Shown: positions 41,764 through 50,499, counted from the first letter of the stretch. The stretch: 64,000 nucleotides of DNA from Pseudogemmatithrix spongiicola (GCF_030623445.1 NZ_CP130613.1:2976001-3040000); one strand, 5' to 3'. The notes: generated from the letters alone by a model not told the origin. Translations and numbers: made by a program.

Positions 41764-44071
41764 ACCGAAAGCGCGGTTCGTCACGACCTCGGTCGAAGTC
41801 GAAGGCCGCACCGAGCAGCGCGTGGTCGAGTTGCCGGCCTTCGACCTCGAACCTTGGGGCGCCGATGCCGCACTCACGCACGTCGGCGCGCGAGCGATCC
41901 GCGTCGACGCAGCACTCAAGGCCACCGGTAGGCCCGGCTATACCACCGACGTCCGTCGCCCGCGCCAAGCGTACGTTGCCATCGTCCGCAGCGGTGTGGC
42001 GCGGGGGCGCGTGACGCGCATCGACGCGGACGCGGCGCGTGCCATGCCGGGGGTACTCGACGTGCTGCTCCACGCCGATTGCCCGCCGAAGACGCGGCTG
42101 TTCAATCCCGAGATCACTTACCACGGCCAGCCGCTCGCCGCCATCTGCGCGGACTCGCAGGAGGCGGCCGACCGCGCGGCCGTACGCGTGGTCATCGAGG
42201 TCGAGAAGGCCCGCCACAGCGTCACCGTCGCGCAGGCCACCGCCGCCGACGCTGCGCCCGTGCGCCCCGGCATTTCCACGAACCTGCTGTTCAACGAACC
42301 GCGCGTCCGCGCACGCGGCGACGTCGCGGCGGGATTCGCCCAAGCCGACGTGATCATCGAGCGTGAGGTGCGCACGCCCTGCGTCCTGCACAGCGCGCTC
42401 GAACCGCACAGCGCCGTCTGCGAATGGGACGGCGATCGCCTCACCGTGTGGGAAAGCACGCAGGGCATCTTCCGCGTGCGCGATAACGTCGCGAAGGCGC
42501 TGGGCATCCCGCTCACGAACGTGCGCGTCATCTGCGAGGCGATGGGCGGCGGCTTCGGCGCCAAGAACTACGCCGGCGCGCACACGTACATCGCGGCGCT
42601 GTTCGCGAAGCGCCTCGGCCGCCCCGTGCTCTGCGCCGTCGACCGCATCGGCGAACAGGTCGACACCGGCAATCGCCCGTCGAGCGTGCAGCGCGTGAAG
42701 ATGGGCGCGACGCGCGATGGAACATTGACCGCCATCGAGATGGTCGCCGACGTGCCGCTCGGCATCGGCGGCTGGGAGGGCGGACCTGGCGAGATCTACC
42801 ACGAACTCTACGCCTGCCCGAACGTGCGCACGCACGAGACTTTCGCGTTTGTGAATACCGCGGCGATGGCCGCCTTCCGCGCGCCTGGGCACGCGGAGGG
42901 CGCGGTGGGGCTCGAGATCGGCATCAATGCGCTCGCCGCGGCACTGGAAATCGATCCGCTCGAGCTGCGCCGGCGCAACATCGCCACGCACGACCAGAAG
43001 AAGAACCGTCCGTACACGGGCAATCGCCTCGCCGAGTGCTACGACGAGGGCGCGCGGCGCTTCGGCTGGGCGGAGTGGCAGCGTTCGACGCCACAACGCG
43101 ACCCTCACCGCGTGCCCGGAAAGCCGCAGCTCCGCCGCGGCGTGGGCGTCAGCGCCCAGATCTGGTCCACCGGTGGCGGTCCGCCGAGCTATGCGACGGT
43201 ACGGCTGAACAACGACGGAAGCGCCGACGTCCTCGCCGGTTCACAGGACCTCGGCACCGGCACGCGCACGATCCTCGCCCAGGTTGCCGCCGAGGCGCTC
43301 GGACATCGCCTCGACCAGGTGCGCGCGATCATCGGCGACACCGGCGCCACGCCGTACGCCGGGAACAGCTGGGGCTCGATGACCGTCGCCTCGCTGACGC
43401 CCGCCGTGCGCATGGCGGCGGAAGATGCGCGCAACGCGCTGCTTGATGCGGCGGCCGGCGTGCTCGCCGCGCCGAAGGATGCGCTCGAGACCCGTGACGG
43501 CCGCGTGCTCGTGCGCGGCAGCGACCGCGCGATGACCTTCGGTGAGATCACCGCCAAGCTCGGCAACGTGATGATCCAAGGGCATGGATCGCGCGGCCCG
43601 AATCCGCAGGACGCCGGTATCGTCACCACGGGCGTGCAGTTCGCCGAAGTCGAGGTCGACACGGTCACCGGCGTCGTGCGCGTCCTGCGTCTCGTCGCGG
43701 TGCATGACGCCGGCCGCATTGTGAATCCCACGCTGGCGGAGTCGCAGCTCGAAGGCGGCATCATCCAGGGGCTCGGCTTCGCGCTCTTCGAGGAGCGCGC
43801 ACTGGACGCGCGCATGGGCTTACCGCTGAACGTGGGACTCCACGACTACAAGATTCCGACGCTCGCCGACATTCCGGTGATCGACGGCGTCTTCCTGCCG
43901 GGGGCCGACGTGCAGGCCAACCATGTCGGCGCGCGCGGCATCGCGGAGCCGGCGATCGTGCCGACCGCTCCGGCAATCGCCGGGGCCGTGGCGGATGCGC
44001 TGGGGGTCGAGGTCAACGAACTCCCGCTCACGCCGTGGCGCGTGCTCGCCGCGCTCGGCCGTCGCGCATAG
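41747..44071 (+). CDS. Molybdopterin-binding large subunit, xanthine-dehydrogenase family
   Basis: 774-residue catalytic subunit binding the Mo cofactor; family members hydroxylate aldehydes, purines or N-heterocycles. Seen here: ATGRPGYTTDVRRP near the N-terminus, GGGFGAKN, AFRAPGHAEG, QDLGTGTRTILAQ and, near the end, GVRVLRLVAVHDAGRIVNP-type sequence (VVRVLRLVAVHDAGR) and the catalytic-Glu region GARGIAEPAIVP. It is intact. Substrate is not deducible; the RIA/AFRAPG pattern is common to aldehyde and aromatic aldehyde oxidoreductases. Confidence 0.9.
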   Translation: MRRMIEPKARFVTTSVEVEGRTEQRVVELPAFDLEPWGADAALTHVGARAIRVDAALKATGRPGYTTDVRRPRQAYVAIVRSGVARGRVTRIDADAARAMPGVLDVLLHADCPPKTRLFNPEITYHGQPLAAICADSQEAADRAAVRVVIEVEKARHSVTVAQATAADAAPVRPGISTNLLFNEPRVRARGDVAAGFAQADVIIEREVRTPCVLHSALEPHSAVCEWDGDRLTVWESTQGIFRVRDNVAKALGIPLTNVRVICEAMGGGFGAKNYAGAHTYIAALFAKRLGRPVLCAVDRIGEQVDTGNRPSSVQRVKMGATRDGTLTAIEMVADVPLGIGGWEGGPGEIYHELYACPNVRTHETFAFVNTAAMAAFRAPGHAEGAVGLEIGINALAAALEIDPLELRRRNIATHDQKKNRPYTGNRLAECYDEGARRFGWAEWQRSTPQRDPHRVPGKPQLRRGVGVSAQIWSTGGGPPSYATVRLNNDGSADVLAGSQDLGTGTRTILAQVAAEALGHRLDQVRAIIGDTGATPYAGNSWGSMTVASLTPAVRMAAEDARNALLDAAAGVLAAPKDALETRDGRVLVRGSDRAMTFGEITAKLGNVMIQGHGSRGPNPQDAGIVTTGVQFAEVEVDTVTGVVRVLRLVAVHDAGRIVNPTLAESQLEGGIIQGLGFALFEERALDARMGLPLNVGLHDYKIPTLADIPVIDGVFLPGADVQANHVGARGIAEPAIVPTAPAIAGAVADALGVEVNELPLTPWRVLAALGRRA

Positions 44072-44128
44072 GCTGCCGGCCCGCGGGGCTCGGGCGACAG
44101 GCGGCGCCGCGGGCGACGCCGCGGCGGC

Positions 44129-44437
44129 TCAGCGCCAGGGCGGCGCGTCGCCCTTCTTGCGCTTCAGTTCGGGATTGTGGCGGTAGAGCGTGGTCGTGCG
44201 GCCGATGACTTGAATCACCTCGGCCTTCACGCGCTTCGCCAGATCGTTCGCCGCGGACTTCGCCGACACCTCGACGCTCTTGTTCAGCTGGATCTTCACC
44301 AGCTCGCGCGTACGAAGCGCGTCGTCGAGCGCCGCGAGGACGGGCCCGGTGATGCCTTCGTGGCCGATATGCATCGTCGGCTTCAGCCGGTTGCATTCCG
44401 AGCGCAGCTCGGCGCGCTCCTTGCCCGTCATCGTCAT
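44129..44437 (-). CDS. yhbY: YhbY-family ribosome assembly RNA-binding protein
   Basis: 102-residue CRM-domain protein that associates with pre-50S particles in other bacteria. Family motifs are LRSECNRLKPTMHIGHEGIT and KIQLNKSVEVSAKSAANDLA, then VIGRTTTLYRHNPE. The ATG at 44437 overlaps the M23 peptidase stop (ATGA); an ATG at 44431 is equally possible. Its coupling to a cell-wall peptidase is odd functionally. Confidence 0.9.
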   Translation of the reverse strand: MTMTGKERAELRSECNRLKPTMHIGHEGITGPVLAALDDALRTRELVKIQLNKSVEVSAKSAANDLAKRVKAEVIQVIGRTTTLYRHNPELKRKKGDAPPWR

Positions 44438-44997
44438 CGCTTGTCGCCCCTCAGTACGAGATACGGCACCGGATTCACCGGGTCGCCGGCCCACCACATC
44501 CGCGCGTTCGCGTAGCGCAGCAGCTGGTAATGCAGGTGCGGTGCGTTGCGATCCGCATTGCCGGTGCTCCCGACCGTGCCCAGCTGGTCGCCCTTCCGCA
44601 CACGCTGTCCTTCGCGGAGTCCGCGCGCGTAGCGGTCGAGATGCGCATAGTAATGCACGAAGCGCTGCTGGTGATCCACCACGTACACCGTGCGCCCGCC
44701 GAGGGCATTCGTCGAGATGCGGCGCACGACACCGTCGTCCGCCGAGATGACGGGCGTGCCGCGCCGGGCCATGACGTCGAGGGCGTGGTGCCGCCGTCCC
44801 CCGCTGCGGGCCGCATTGTACGTGTCGACGAGGTCCCGGGGACGCACGCCATCCACCGGCACCATCAGGCGTCGGTCCCGCAGATACTCGCGGTCCGCCG
44901 CCACACGCGGCGAGCCGCCCGGCGCGGGGCCTCCGCCGAAGCAACCAGACCCGGCGAGGACCAGAGCGACCAACGTGATTGTGCGCAGACCGTGCAT
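44434..44997 (-). CDS. M23-family (LytM-like) metallopeptidase, lipoprotein
   Basis: 187-residue exported peptidoglycan hydrolase-like protein: lipobox SGC (Cys19) and a LytM domain with zinc ligands H70/H71-x-x-D74 (RRHHALDV), H119 (YYAHL) and H154-x-H156 (HLHYQ). All key ligands are present, so it should be active on peptide cross-links rather than a degenerate EnvC-like activator. It is upstream of and coupled to yhbY. Confidence 0.88.
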   Translation of the reverse strand: MHGLRTITLVALVLAGSGCFGGGPAPGGSPRVAADREYLRDRRLMVPVDGVRPRDLVDTYNAARSGGRRHHALDVMARRGTPVISADDGVVRRISTNALGGRTVYVVDHQQRFVHYYAHLDRYARGLREGQRVRKGDQLGTVGSTGNADRNAPHLHYQLLRYANARMWWAGDPVNPVPYLVLRGDKR

Positions 44998-45038
44998 TCA
45001 CGGGGAAAACGAGTGCCCAGCCCTCTCCGTCACGGTAA

Positions 45039-45962
45039 TTACACGAGGCCCCAGGCCCCGGCGTACACGAAGACGCGATCGCGCGCGCGTCCGGTAATCT
45101 CCTCGGCGAGGCCGAGCTCGACCAATCGCTGCAATGCGGCACCGGCGGCCGGACGCGAGAGCGAGAGCCGGACACTCAGGTCGGGCACGGAAGTCGCGAG
45201 GGACAGGCGCAGGACGGCGAGTGCGTCTCGAGCGGTGAGACCGGCGCGCCCGATGCTTGCCACGTGCGCGTCTTCCGCGGCCTGCGACTCCCAGAGCAGC
45301 TTGAGCTGCAGACGGAGATGCCGGGCGTTGGACGCGAGCGAAGCCAACGCGACGCGCGCGAGTGGCGTGACATCGCCCGCACGCCAAGCGGCCGCGACGT
45401 CGAGACGCAACCTCCGCTCGACGGCGGCGAACGGCAGCAGCCGCAGGCGATCGGTCAGTCCCCCGGCCGTGAGCACGAGTGCGGAGAGGAGATCGGCATG
45501 CGGCGTCTCCGGCATCCACGCGACGATGTGCAGGGCGCGCCAAAGCAACGGGCGCGGCTCGCTCCCGGGCCGCAAGGCCTCGAGCACCGCGACCTGCGCA
45601 TCCGGCGTCATCGAGACGTCCGGCGGGATCGCGAGCGGTGCCCCGCTGCGCGCGCGCCGTTCCCCGTCATCGACCAGCTGCTGCCATCGCTCGAGCGCGC
45701 GATCCATTGCGGCGGCGTGCACCATCTCGACGCGGGATGCCACGAGCGAAGCACAGGCCAGTCGCGTAGCTTGCGCGGTGTCGACGGCGATGTCGCGATT
45801 CGCCGTGTCGCGCACAGCGAGGCCGGCAACCGCGACGGATTGGAGCACGAGGGCGGCGGCGGGCGGTGCAACCGAGACGAGCGCATCAAGGCGCCCCAGC
45901 TCTTCGGCGCACTCTTCGTGCAGCCGTACCGTCGACGGCGTCACCGCAGCGTGTAAAGTCAT
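45039..45962 (-). CDS. Winged-helix protein, C-terminal domain as in Fic proteins
   Basis: 307 residues from ATG 45962. The helical N-terminus includes LHEECAEELGRLDALVSVAP. The last 70 residues form a winged helix: LSLATSVPDLSVRLSLSRPA and LVELGLAEEITGRARDRVFVY, very like the regulatory C-terminus of Fic-family AMP transferases. The Fic catalytic HPFxDGNGR motif is absent, so enzyme activity is not expected. Probably a DNA-binding regulator; a CACAAA/TTTGTG inverted repeat lies just upstream in the shared gap with the divergent ChaN-like gene. Confidence 0.6.
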   Translation of the reverse strand: MTLHAAVTPSTVRLHEECAEELGRLDALVSVAPPAAALVLQSVAVAGLAVRDTANRDIAVDTAQATRLACASLVASRVEMVHAAAMDRALERWQQLVDDGERRARSGAPLAIPPDVSMTPDAQVAVLEALRPGSEPRPLLWRALHIVAWMPETPHADLLSALVLTAGGLTDRLRLLPFAAVERRLRLDVAAAWRAGDVTPLARVALASLASNARHLRLQLKLLWESQAAEDAHVASIGRAGLTARDALAVLRLSLATSVPDLSVRLSLSRPAAGAALQRLVELGLAEEITGRARDRVFVYAGAWGLV

Positions 45963-45970
45963 TTTAGATT

Positions 45971-45989
45971 CACAAATATTGTTTTTGTG
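45971..45989. promoter_or_regulatory. Inverted repeat in the divergent AT-rich gap
   Basis: CACAAA (45971-45976) and TTTGTG (45984-45989) flank a 7-nt AT-rich centre, between the winged-helix gene start (45962) and the ChaN-like start (46018). A plausible operator for the adjacent regulator; unproven. Confidence 0.4.
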
Positions 45990-46017
45990 CAACCGAATAT
46001 CAACTGGGCAATTTTGA

Positions 46018-46992
46018 ATGCGTAAATTTGCTTTTCTTGTGATCGCTGCGATGCTTTCCTCCAGCATTCCGGCGGTTTCCGTCGCCCAGTCCGCCGCTCC
46101 GACCGTCGCGCAGACTCAGGCGCCCCCGGCTGCGGCCGCCTACACCCCCCACCGCGTCTACGACACGAAGCGCCGGCGCTTTCTCGACCTCGAGACGCTG
46201 ATCGCGCGCATTGCCCGTGACGCCGACGTCGCGTACCTCGGCGAGTTCCACAACGACCCAGGCACGCACCAGCTCCAGGCGGCAGTGCTCGAGGGCATCG
46301 CCCGCCGCCGCGACGGCAAGGTGGTGCTCTCCCTCGAGATGTTCGAGCGCGACGTCCAGCCGCACCTCGACGGCTATCTCGCGGACTCCATCGATGAGAG
46401 CGCCTTCCTCGCGGCATCGAGACCCTGGCCTAACTACCGCGCCGATTACCGCCCGATGGTCGAGTTCGCCAAGGCGCGCGCGTGGCCCGTGGTCGGCGGC
46501 AACGTGCCGCGTCGCCTCGCGTCCGTCGTGGCGCGTCGCGGGCTCGCCGCGCTCGACTCGCTGCCGGAAGCCGACCGCCCCTTCGTGGCCAGCGAACACA
46601 GCTGCCCGCGCAACGAGTATTGGGAGCGGTTCCGCGAGACTATGGGCGACATGTCGGGCCACGGCATGCAGCTCACGCCCGACCAAGTCGAGGCGATGGT
46701 GTGGCGCACCTATGAGGCGCAGTGCGTGAAGGACGAAGCGATGGCCGAGTCGATCGTGCGCGCCCGCGCGGCGCACGGCACGTTGGTCGTGCACGCCAAC
46801 GGATCGTTCCACTCCAACTACCGCTTGGGCACGGTGGAGCGCGTGCAGCGCCGCGATCGCGGCGCGCGGCAGATCGTCGTGAGCTTCCAGCCCGTTGCGG
46901 ACCTCGATGCGGCCGACGGCCGGAGCCAGCGCAAGATCGGCGACTACATCGTCTTCACCCTTGCGCCCACCCCGACGCCGCCTGCACCCTGA
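46018..46992 (+). CDS. ChaN-family exported protein (haem-binding type)
   Basis: 324 residues with a signal peptide (FLVIAAMLSSSIPAVSVAQ) and the ChaN domain: AYLGEFHNDPGTHQLQAAV, SLEMFERDVQPHLDGYLAD and, near the end, VHANGSFHSNYRLGTVERV. ChaN-like lipoproteins bind haem cofacially in other bacteria, and ChaN/DUF399 proteins are linked to iron uptake. No lipobox is clear here, so it may be periplasmic. Fifth gene from the molybdenum subunits; followed 4 nt later by their FAD subunit. Confidence 0.78.
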   Translation: MRKFAFLVIAAMLSSSIPAVSVAQSAAPTVAQTQAPPAAAAYTPHRVYDTKRRRFLDLETLIARIARDADVAYLGEFHNDPGTHQLQAAVLEGIARRRDGKVVLSLEMFERDVQPHLDGYLADSIDESAFLAASRPWPNYRADYRPMVEFAKARAWPVVGGNVPRRLASVVARRGLAALDSLPEADRPFVASEHSCPRNEYWERFRETMGDMSGHGMQLTPDQVEAMVWRTYEAQCVKDEAMAESIVRARAAHGTLVVHANGSFHSNYRLGTVERVQRRDRGARQIVVSFQPVADLDAADGRSQRKIGDYIVFTLAPTPTPPAP

Positions 46993-46996
46993 ACGC

Positions 46997-47959
46997 GTGA
47001 CGTTCTCCTACCACATCGCCTCGACCCAAGACGACGCACTGCGCCGCATCGCGGACGCCGGCGTGTTGCCCGTCGCCGGCGGCACGGACCTGGTGCCGTG
47101 TACCGAAGAGGGGATCCTCGCGCCCACGCTCGTGGTCGATATCCGGCGCATCCCCGCTCTCCGCGACATCAGCGCGACGGCTGGGGGCCTGCGCATCGGC
47201 GCCGCGGCGACGATCGCCGAACTCGCGGCGCACGACGCGATTCGGGCACGGTTCCCGGTGCTCGCCGAGGCCTGCGGGAGCGTCGGCACCCCGGCGCTGC
47301 GGAACAGCGGCAGCCTCGGCGGCAACCTGGTGCAGCGGCACCACTGCTGGTACTTCCGGCGTGGCGTGGGCTGCTTCAAGCGCGGCGGCACGCAGTGCGC
47401 GGCGGTGGAGGGCGAGCATCAGTATCACGGGATCGTCGCCGATGGCACCTGTCGCGCCGTGCATCCGTCGGATCCTGCGGTCGCGTTGCTGGCCCTCGAC
47501 GCGCGGGTGGAGATCGTCCGCGCCGACGGCCGCGTCCGGCACGTCGACATCGCCGCCCTGTACGACGGTGCCTCGCGCGACCCGCTCAAGGAGGCGCAGC
47601 TCGAGCCCGGCGAGCTGATCGTCGCCGTGCACTTGCCCGCGATCGGAGCCGCAGGCGCGCAGCATTGGGAGAAGGTCATGCAGCGCGGCGCCTGGGATTT
47701 TGCGTTGGTCTCCGTCGCGGCCTGTCGCCGCACGGACGGCAGCGTGCGCATGGCCATGGGCGGACTCGGCCTGGCGCCCTGGCGCGTCCCGGACAGCATC
47801 GAGGAAGACGTGGCGAGCGGCGGTTTGGACGAGGATTCCATCGACGCGCTGGTCGAGCGCGCGTTCTACGACATGGAACCGCTGTCCGGCAACGACTACA
47901 AGCGCGTGATGGGGCAGGGCGTGCTCAAGCGCGCCATCCAGGCGATCTCCGCGGACTGA
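46997..47959 (+). CDS. FAD-binding subunit of molybdenum hydroxylase, with extra Cys cluster
   Basis: 320-residue CoxM/PaoB-type flavoprotein. It has FAD contacts AGGTDLVPCT and GSLGGNLVQ. The insert QRHHCWYFRRGVGCFKRGGT then QC, and a later TCRAVHPSD, supply Cys at the places where PaoB/HbaD-type subunits bind an additional 4Fe-4S cluster. It starts at GTG 46997. It should complete the 2Fe-2S and Mo subunits at 41293-44071, although four unrelated genes separate them. Confidence 0.82.
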   Translation: MTFSYHIASTQDDALRRIADAGVLPVAGGTDLVPCTEEGILAPTLVVDIRRIPALRDISATAGGLRIGAAATIAELAAHDAIRARFPVLAEACGSVGTPALRNSGSLGGNLVQRHHCWYFRRGVGCFKRGGTQCAAVEGEHQYHGIVADGTCRAVHPSDPAVALLALDARVEIVRADGRVRHVDIAALYDGASRDPLKEAQLEPGELIVAVHLPAIGAAGAQHWEKVMQRGAWDFALVSVAACRRTDGSVRMAMGGLGLAPWRVPDSIEEDVASGGLDEDSIDALVERAFYDMEPLSGNDYKRVMGQGVLKRAIQAISAD

Positions 47960-48113
47960 ACGTCGGCGCAGGTCGCGGTCGCAGCACGCGGCAGCGGGAC
48001 GCGACCCCGTCGCGGCCACCACAGCGTTCAATCCTTTTCGATGCCGCGGGTGTCGAAACCCCGGGGAACCGCAGCCGCGTAGTCCCCGTGTGACCTTCAC
48101 CCGAGCGCTTCGC

Positions 48114-49328
48114 ATGTCCCGCATTCTCCGCGCGTCCGCCGCCGCGATGCTCGCCGTCGCTGCGATCGCCCCGACCCTCAGCGCCCAACGCGGCGCGCCG
48201 GTACGCCGCGTCATCTCGATTGGACAGCACCCTCGCGTCGACGGGATTCGCCTCAACTACCGTGACCGCGAGCTCGAACTGGTCAACGGCATGAACCTGA
48301 CGCTGTGGGCGCCGCACGAGGGCTACATCGGTGGCCGCGTGAACGGCGTCGCGGTGGGCCTGCCGCTTACGGCCGTTGGCGATATCACCGGTCTCTCGCT
48401 TGGCGTCTTTGGTGTCGGCGCCGAGGATGACATGCGCGGCATCGGTGTGGCGGGCGTCGGCTTGGGGGCGGGTGGTTCGGTGCGCGGCATCCATGTGGCG
48501 GGCATCGGCATCGGCGCGGGCAACGACTTGCGCGGCCTCGCGGCGGGCGGCATCGGCGTCGGCGCGGGCGGTGACATCCGCGGCGCGGCGGTGGGCCTGA
48601 TCGGCGCAGCGGCGGGCGGCTCCGTCCGTGGCATCACCGTGGGCGGCGTCGGCGCCGGCGCGGGCGGCAATGTGCGGGGCCTCATGGTCGGCGGCATCGG
48701 CGCAGGGGCCGGTGGCAACGTGCGAGGGGCAGTGGTCGGCGGCATCGGCGCCGGGGTCGGCGGCGACCTGCGCGGCTTGGCGTACGGCACGATCGGCGTC
48801 GGCGCGGGCGGCTCGATCCGCGGCATCACGGTTGCCGGCGTCGGGGCAGGCGCCGGCGGGTCGATCCGCGGACTGACGCTCGCGGGCGTCGGCGTGGGCT
48901 CGGGTGGTTCGATCCGCGGCATCACGGTGGGTGGCGTCGGCGTAGGCGCCGGCGGCGACATCAACGGCATCACCGGCTCAGTGATCGGCGTCGGCTCGGG
49001 CGGCACCGTGCGCTGGGTGACCGTGGCCGGACTCGGCCTCGGCGCGCCGCGCATCGAAGGATTCGCCGCCGCGACCATGGTGGGTGCCGAACGCACCCAC
49101 GGCGTCGTGATCGCGCCCGCGTTGTTCCGCACCGAACGCGGCGGCCGCATGACGGGCGCCAGCCTGTCGTCCATCAACGCCATCCGCGGCGACCAACACG
49201 GCCTTTCGATCGGCCTCGTCAACTACACGCGTCGCCTGCGCGGCATGCAGCTCGGCGTGATCAACATCGTCAGCGAGCGCGAAGGCCTGGGCAAGGTGCT
49301 GCCGATCGTGAACTTCGGGCGCGAGTAG
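48114..49328 (+). CDS. 16-residue-repeat surface protein (LA_2272-like), predicted beta-solenoid
   Basis: About 404 residues: signal peptide (MSRILRASAAAMLAVAAIAP...SAQ), then about 13 tandem 16-residue repeats of the form GxGxGAGGxxRGxxVx. The repeats begin near residue 105 and run to about 320, spanning roughly 48,430-49,050 in DNA. The C-terminus changes to GLSIGLVNYTRRLRGMQLGV, the classic LA_2272-type surface repeat. A right-handed beta-solenoid is the likely fold. The start at ATG 48114 is favoured over GTG 48090 because it gives a clean signal peptide. Function unknown. Confidence 0.75.
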   Translation: MSRILRASAAAMLAVAAIAPTLSAQRGAPVRRVISIGQHPRVDGIRLNYRDRELELVNGMNLTLWAPHEGYIGGRVNGVAVGLPLTAVGDITGLSLGVFGVGAEDDMRGIGVAGVGLGAGGSVRGIHVAGIGIGAGNDLRGLAAGGIGVGAGGDIRGAAVGLIGAAAGGSVRGITVGGVGAGAGGNVRGLMVGGIGAGAGGNVRGAVVGGIGAGVGGDLRGLAYGTIGVGAGGSIRGITVAGVGAGAGGSIRGLTLAGVGVGSGGSIRGITVGGVGVGAGGDINGITGSVIGVGSGGTVRWVTVAGLGLGAPRIEGFAAATMVGAERTHGVVIAPALFRTERGGRMTGASLSSINAIRGDQHGLSIGLVNYTRRLRGMQLGVINIVSEREGLGKVLPIVNFGRE

Positions 49329-49397
49329 CACCCTCGCGCCAACGGAACTCCTCGTGGGGACGTAAGCTTGAAGTCTCGTCCCCCAGAGGAGAATCCC

Positions 49398-50393
49398 ATG
49401 CGTGGCCTTGTCACCCTTGCCCTGATCGGCGCCCTCGCGGTGCCGGAGTTGTCCGCCCAGGTCGTGCCCTTCCAGGAGTGGCCGATCGAATGGGGCGGAC
49501 GCCCGCGTGACCCGTACGTCGCGCAGGATGGCATCGTGTATTTCGCCGGCCAAGCCGGCAACTACGTCGGCCGTCTCGATCCGCGTACCGGCCAGACCCG
49601 GCGCTACGAGTTGCCGCCGAACACGAACCCGCACACCGTCGTGGCGGGGCCGGACAACCACATCTGGATCGCCGGGAACCGCAACGCCACCATCGGCCGC
49701 CTGAATCCGGCCAGCGGCGACATCCGCTGGTACCAGATGGGCGATTCGACGGTGCGCGATCCGCACACGATGGTCTTCGACCGCAACGGCAATCTCTGGT
49801 TCACGGCGCAGAACTCCGGCGTCGTCGGCCACATGAACGTGCAGTCGGGCGCGATCCGCTTCGTGCGCGTCGGCCCGAACACGCGGCCGTACGGCATCGA
49901 GCTCAATTCGCGCGGCGAAGTGTGGTTCAACCTGTTCGGCACCAACAAGATCGGCCGCATCAACCCGCAGACGTACGAGCTGACCACCTACGACTTGCCG
50001 CATGAGCGTGCGCGCGGCCGTCGCATCGCCATCACGCCGGACGACGTGGTCTGGTACACCGACTACACGCGCGGCATGCTCGGCCGCGTCGACCCGCGCA
50101 CGGGCCGCGTGACGGAGATCCCGCTGCCCGGCGGTGCCGCTTCGCTCCCGTACGGCATGGGCAGCGACGACAAGGGCCGCATCTGGGTGACGGAAAGCGG
50201 CACCAAGGGCGCGATCCTGCAGGGCTACGATCCCGGCACGGGCCGCTTCTTCGGGCGCACGCTGATCGGCCGCGAAGACAACAACACGATCCGCCACATG
50301 ATGTTCGACCGTCGCACCGGGCTGCTGTGGTTCGGCACCGACCAGGGGACGATCGGGCGGGCGGAAGTGAGCCGCGCGCAGACGGCGATGTGA
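49398..50393 (+). CDS. Vgb-like beta-propeller lyase family protein, exported
   Basis: 331-residue seven-bladed propeller related to virginiamycin B lyase/SMP-30-like proteins. It has a signal peptide (GLVTLALIGALAVPELSAQ) and repeated blades such as AGPDNHIWIAGNRNATIGRL, DRNGNLWFTAQNSGVVGHM and NSRGEVWFNLFGTNKIGRI. Closing DQGTIGRAEVSRAQTAM. The SD AGAGGAG (49385-49391) sets ATG 49398. Such exported members have no proven lyase activity; a binding or sensing role is as likely. Confidence 0.8.
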   Translation: MRGLVTLALIGALAVPELSAQVVPFQEWPIEWGGRPRDPYVAQDGIVYFAGQAGNYVGRLDPRTGQTRRYELPPNTNPHTVVAGPDNHIWIAGNRNATIGRLNPASGDIRWYQMGDSTVRDPHTMVFDRNGNLWFTAQNSGVVGHMNVQSGAIRFVRVGPNTRPYGIELNSRGEVWFNLFGTNKIGRINPQTYELTTYDLPHERARGRRIAITPDDVVWYTDYTRGMLGRVDPRTGRVTEIPLPGGAASLPYGMGSDDKGRIWVTESGTKGAILQGYDPGTGRFFGRTLIGREDNNTIRHMMFDRRTGLLWFGTDQGTIGRAEVSRAQTAM

Positions 50394-50396
50394 AAA

Positions 50397-50498
50397 GTGC
50401 AGTTGGAAGTTGGGAGTTGTGAGTAGAGAGAGGGCCCGCACCGACGGTTCGGTGCGGGCCCTCTTTCAACTACCAACTCTCAACTCGTAACTGCAGTT
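50397..50498. repeat. Dispersed inverted repeat with 7-nt-periodic arms, copy B
   Basis: 102-bp palindrome between the Vgb-like gene and a convergent membrane-protein gene. The left arm has AGTTGGA-AGTTGGG-AGTTGTG periodicity. The right arm ends CAACTCGTAACTGCAGTT, shared with copy A. The core terminator is at 50429-50464. Confidence 0.75.
50429..50464. terminator. Bidirectional terminator hairpin inside repeat copy B
   Basis: Perfect 16-bp stem: AGAGGGCCCGCACCGA against its complement, with loop CGGT, followed by TTT. The stem is nearly identical to the core of copy A at 40801-40839. Confidence 0.8.
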
Positions 50499-50499
50499 A

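Noticed and set aside
41603-43108. 501-codon minus frame opposite the molybdenum subunit
   Set aside because: Arg/Asp/His-rich shadow; the plus frame carries all expected cofactor motifs.
44129-45175. 348-codon version of YhbY
   Set aside because: The extra N-terminal part is a shadow of the M23 gene; YhbY is normally about 100 residues.
48430-49050. Tandem 48-nt units resembling a CRISPR array or minisatellite
   Set aside because: No unique spacers between identical repeats; the units are in frame and code for 16-residue repeats with wobble variation.
48323-49222. 299-codon minus frame rich in Pro-Pro-Ala-Pro-Thr repeats
   Set aside because: It mirrors the 48-nt repeats of the plus-strand surface protein, so its regularity is secondary.
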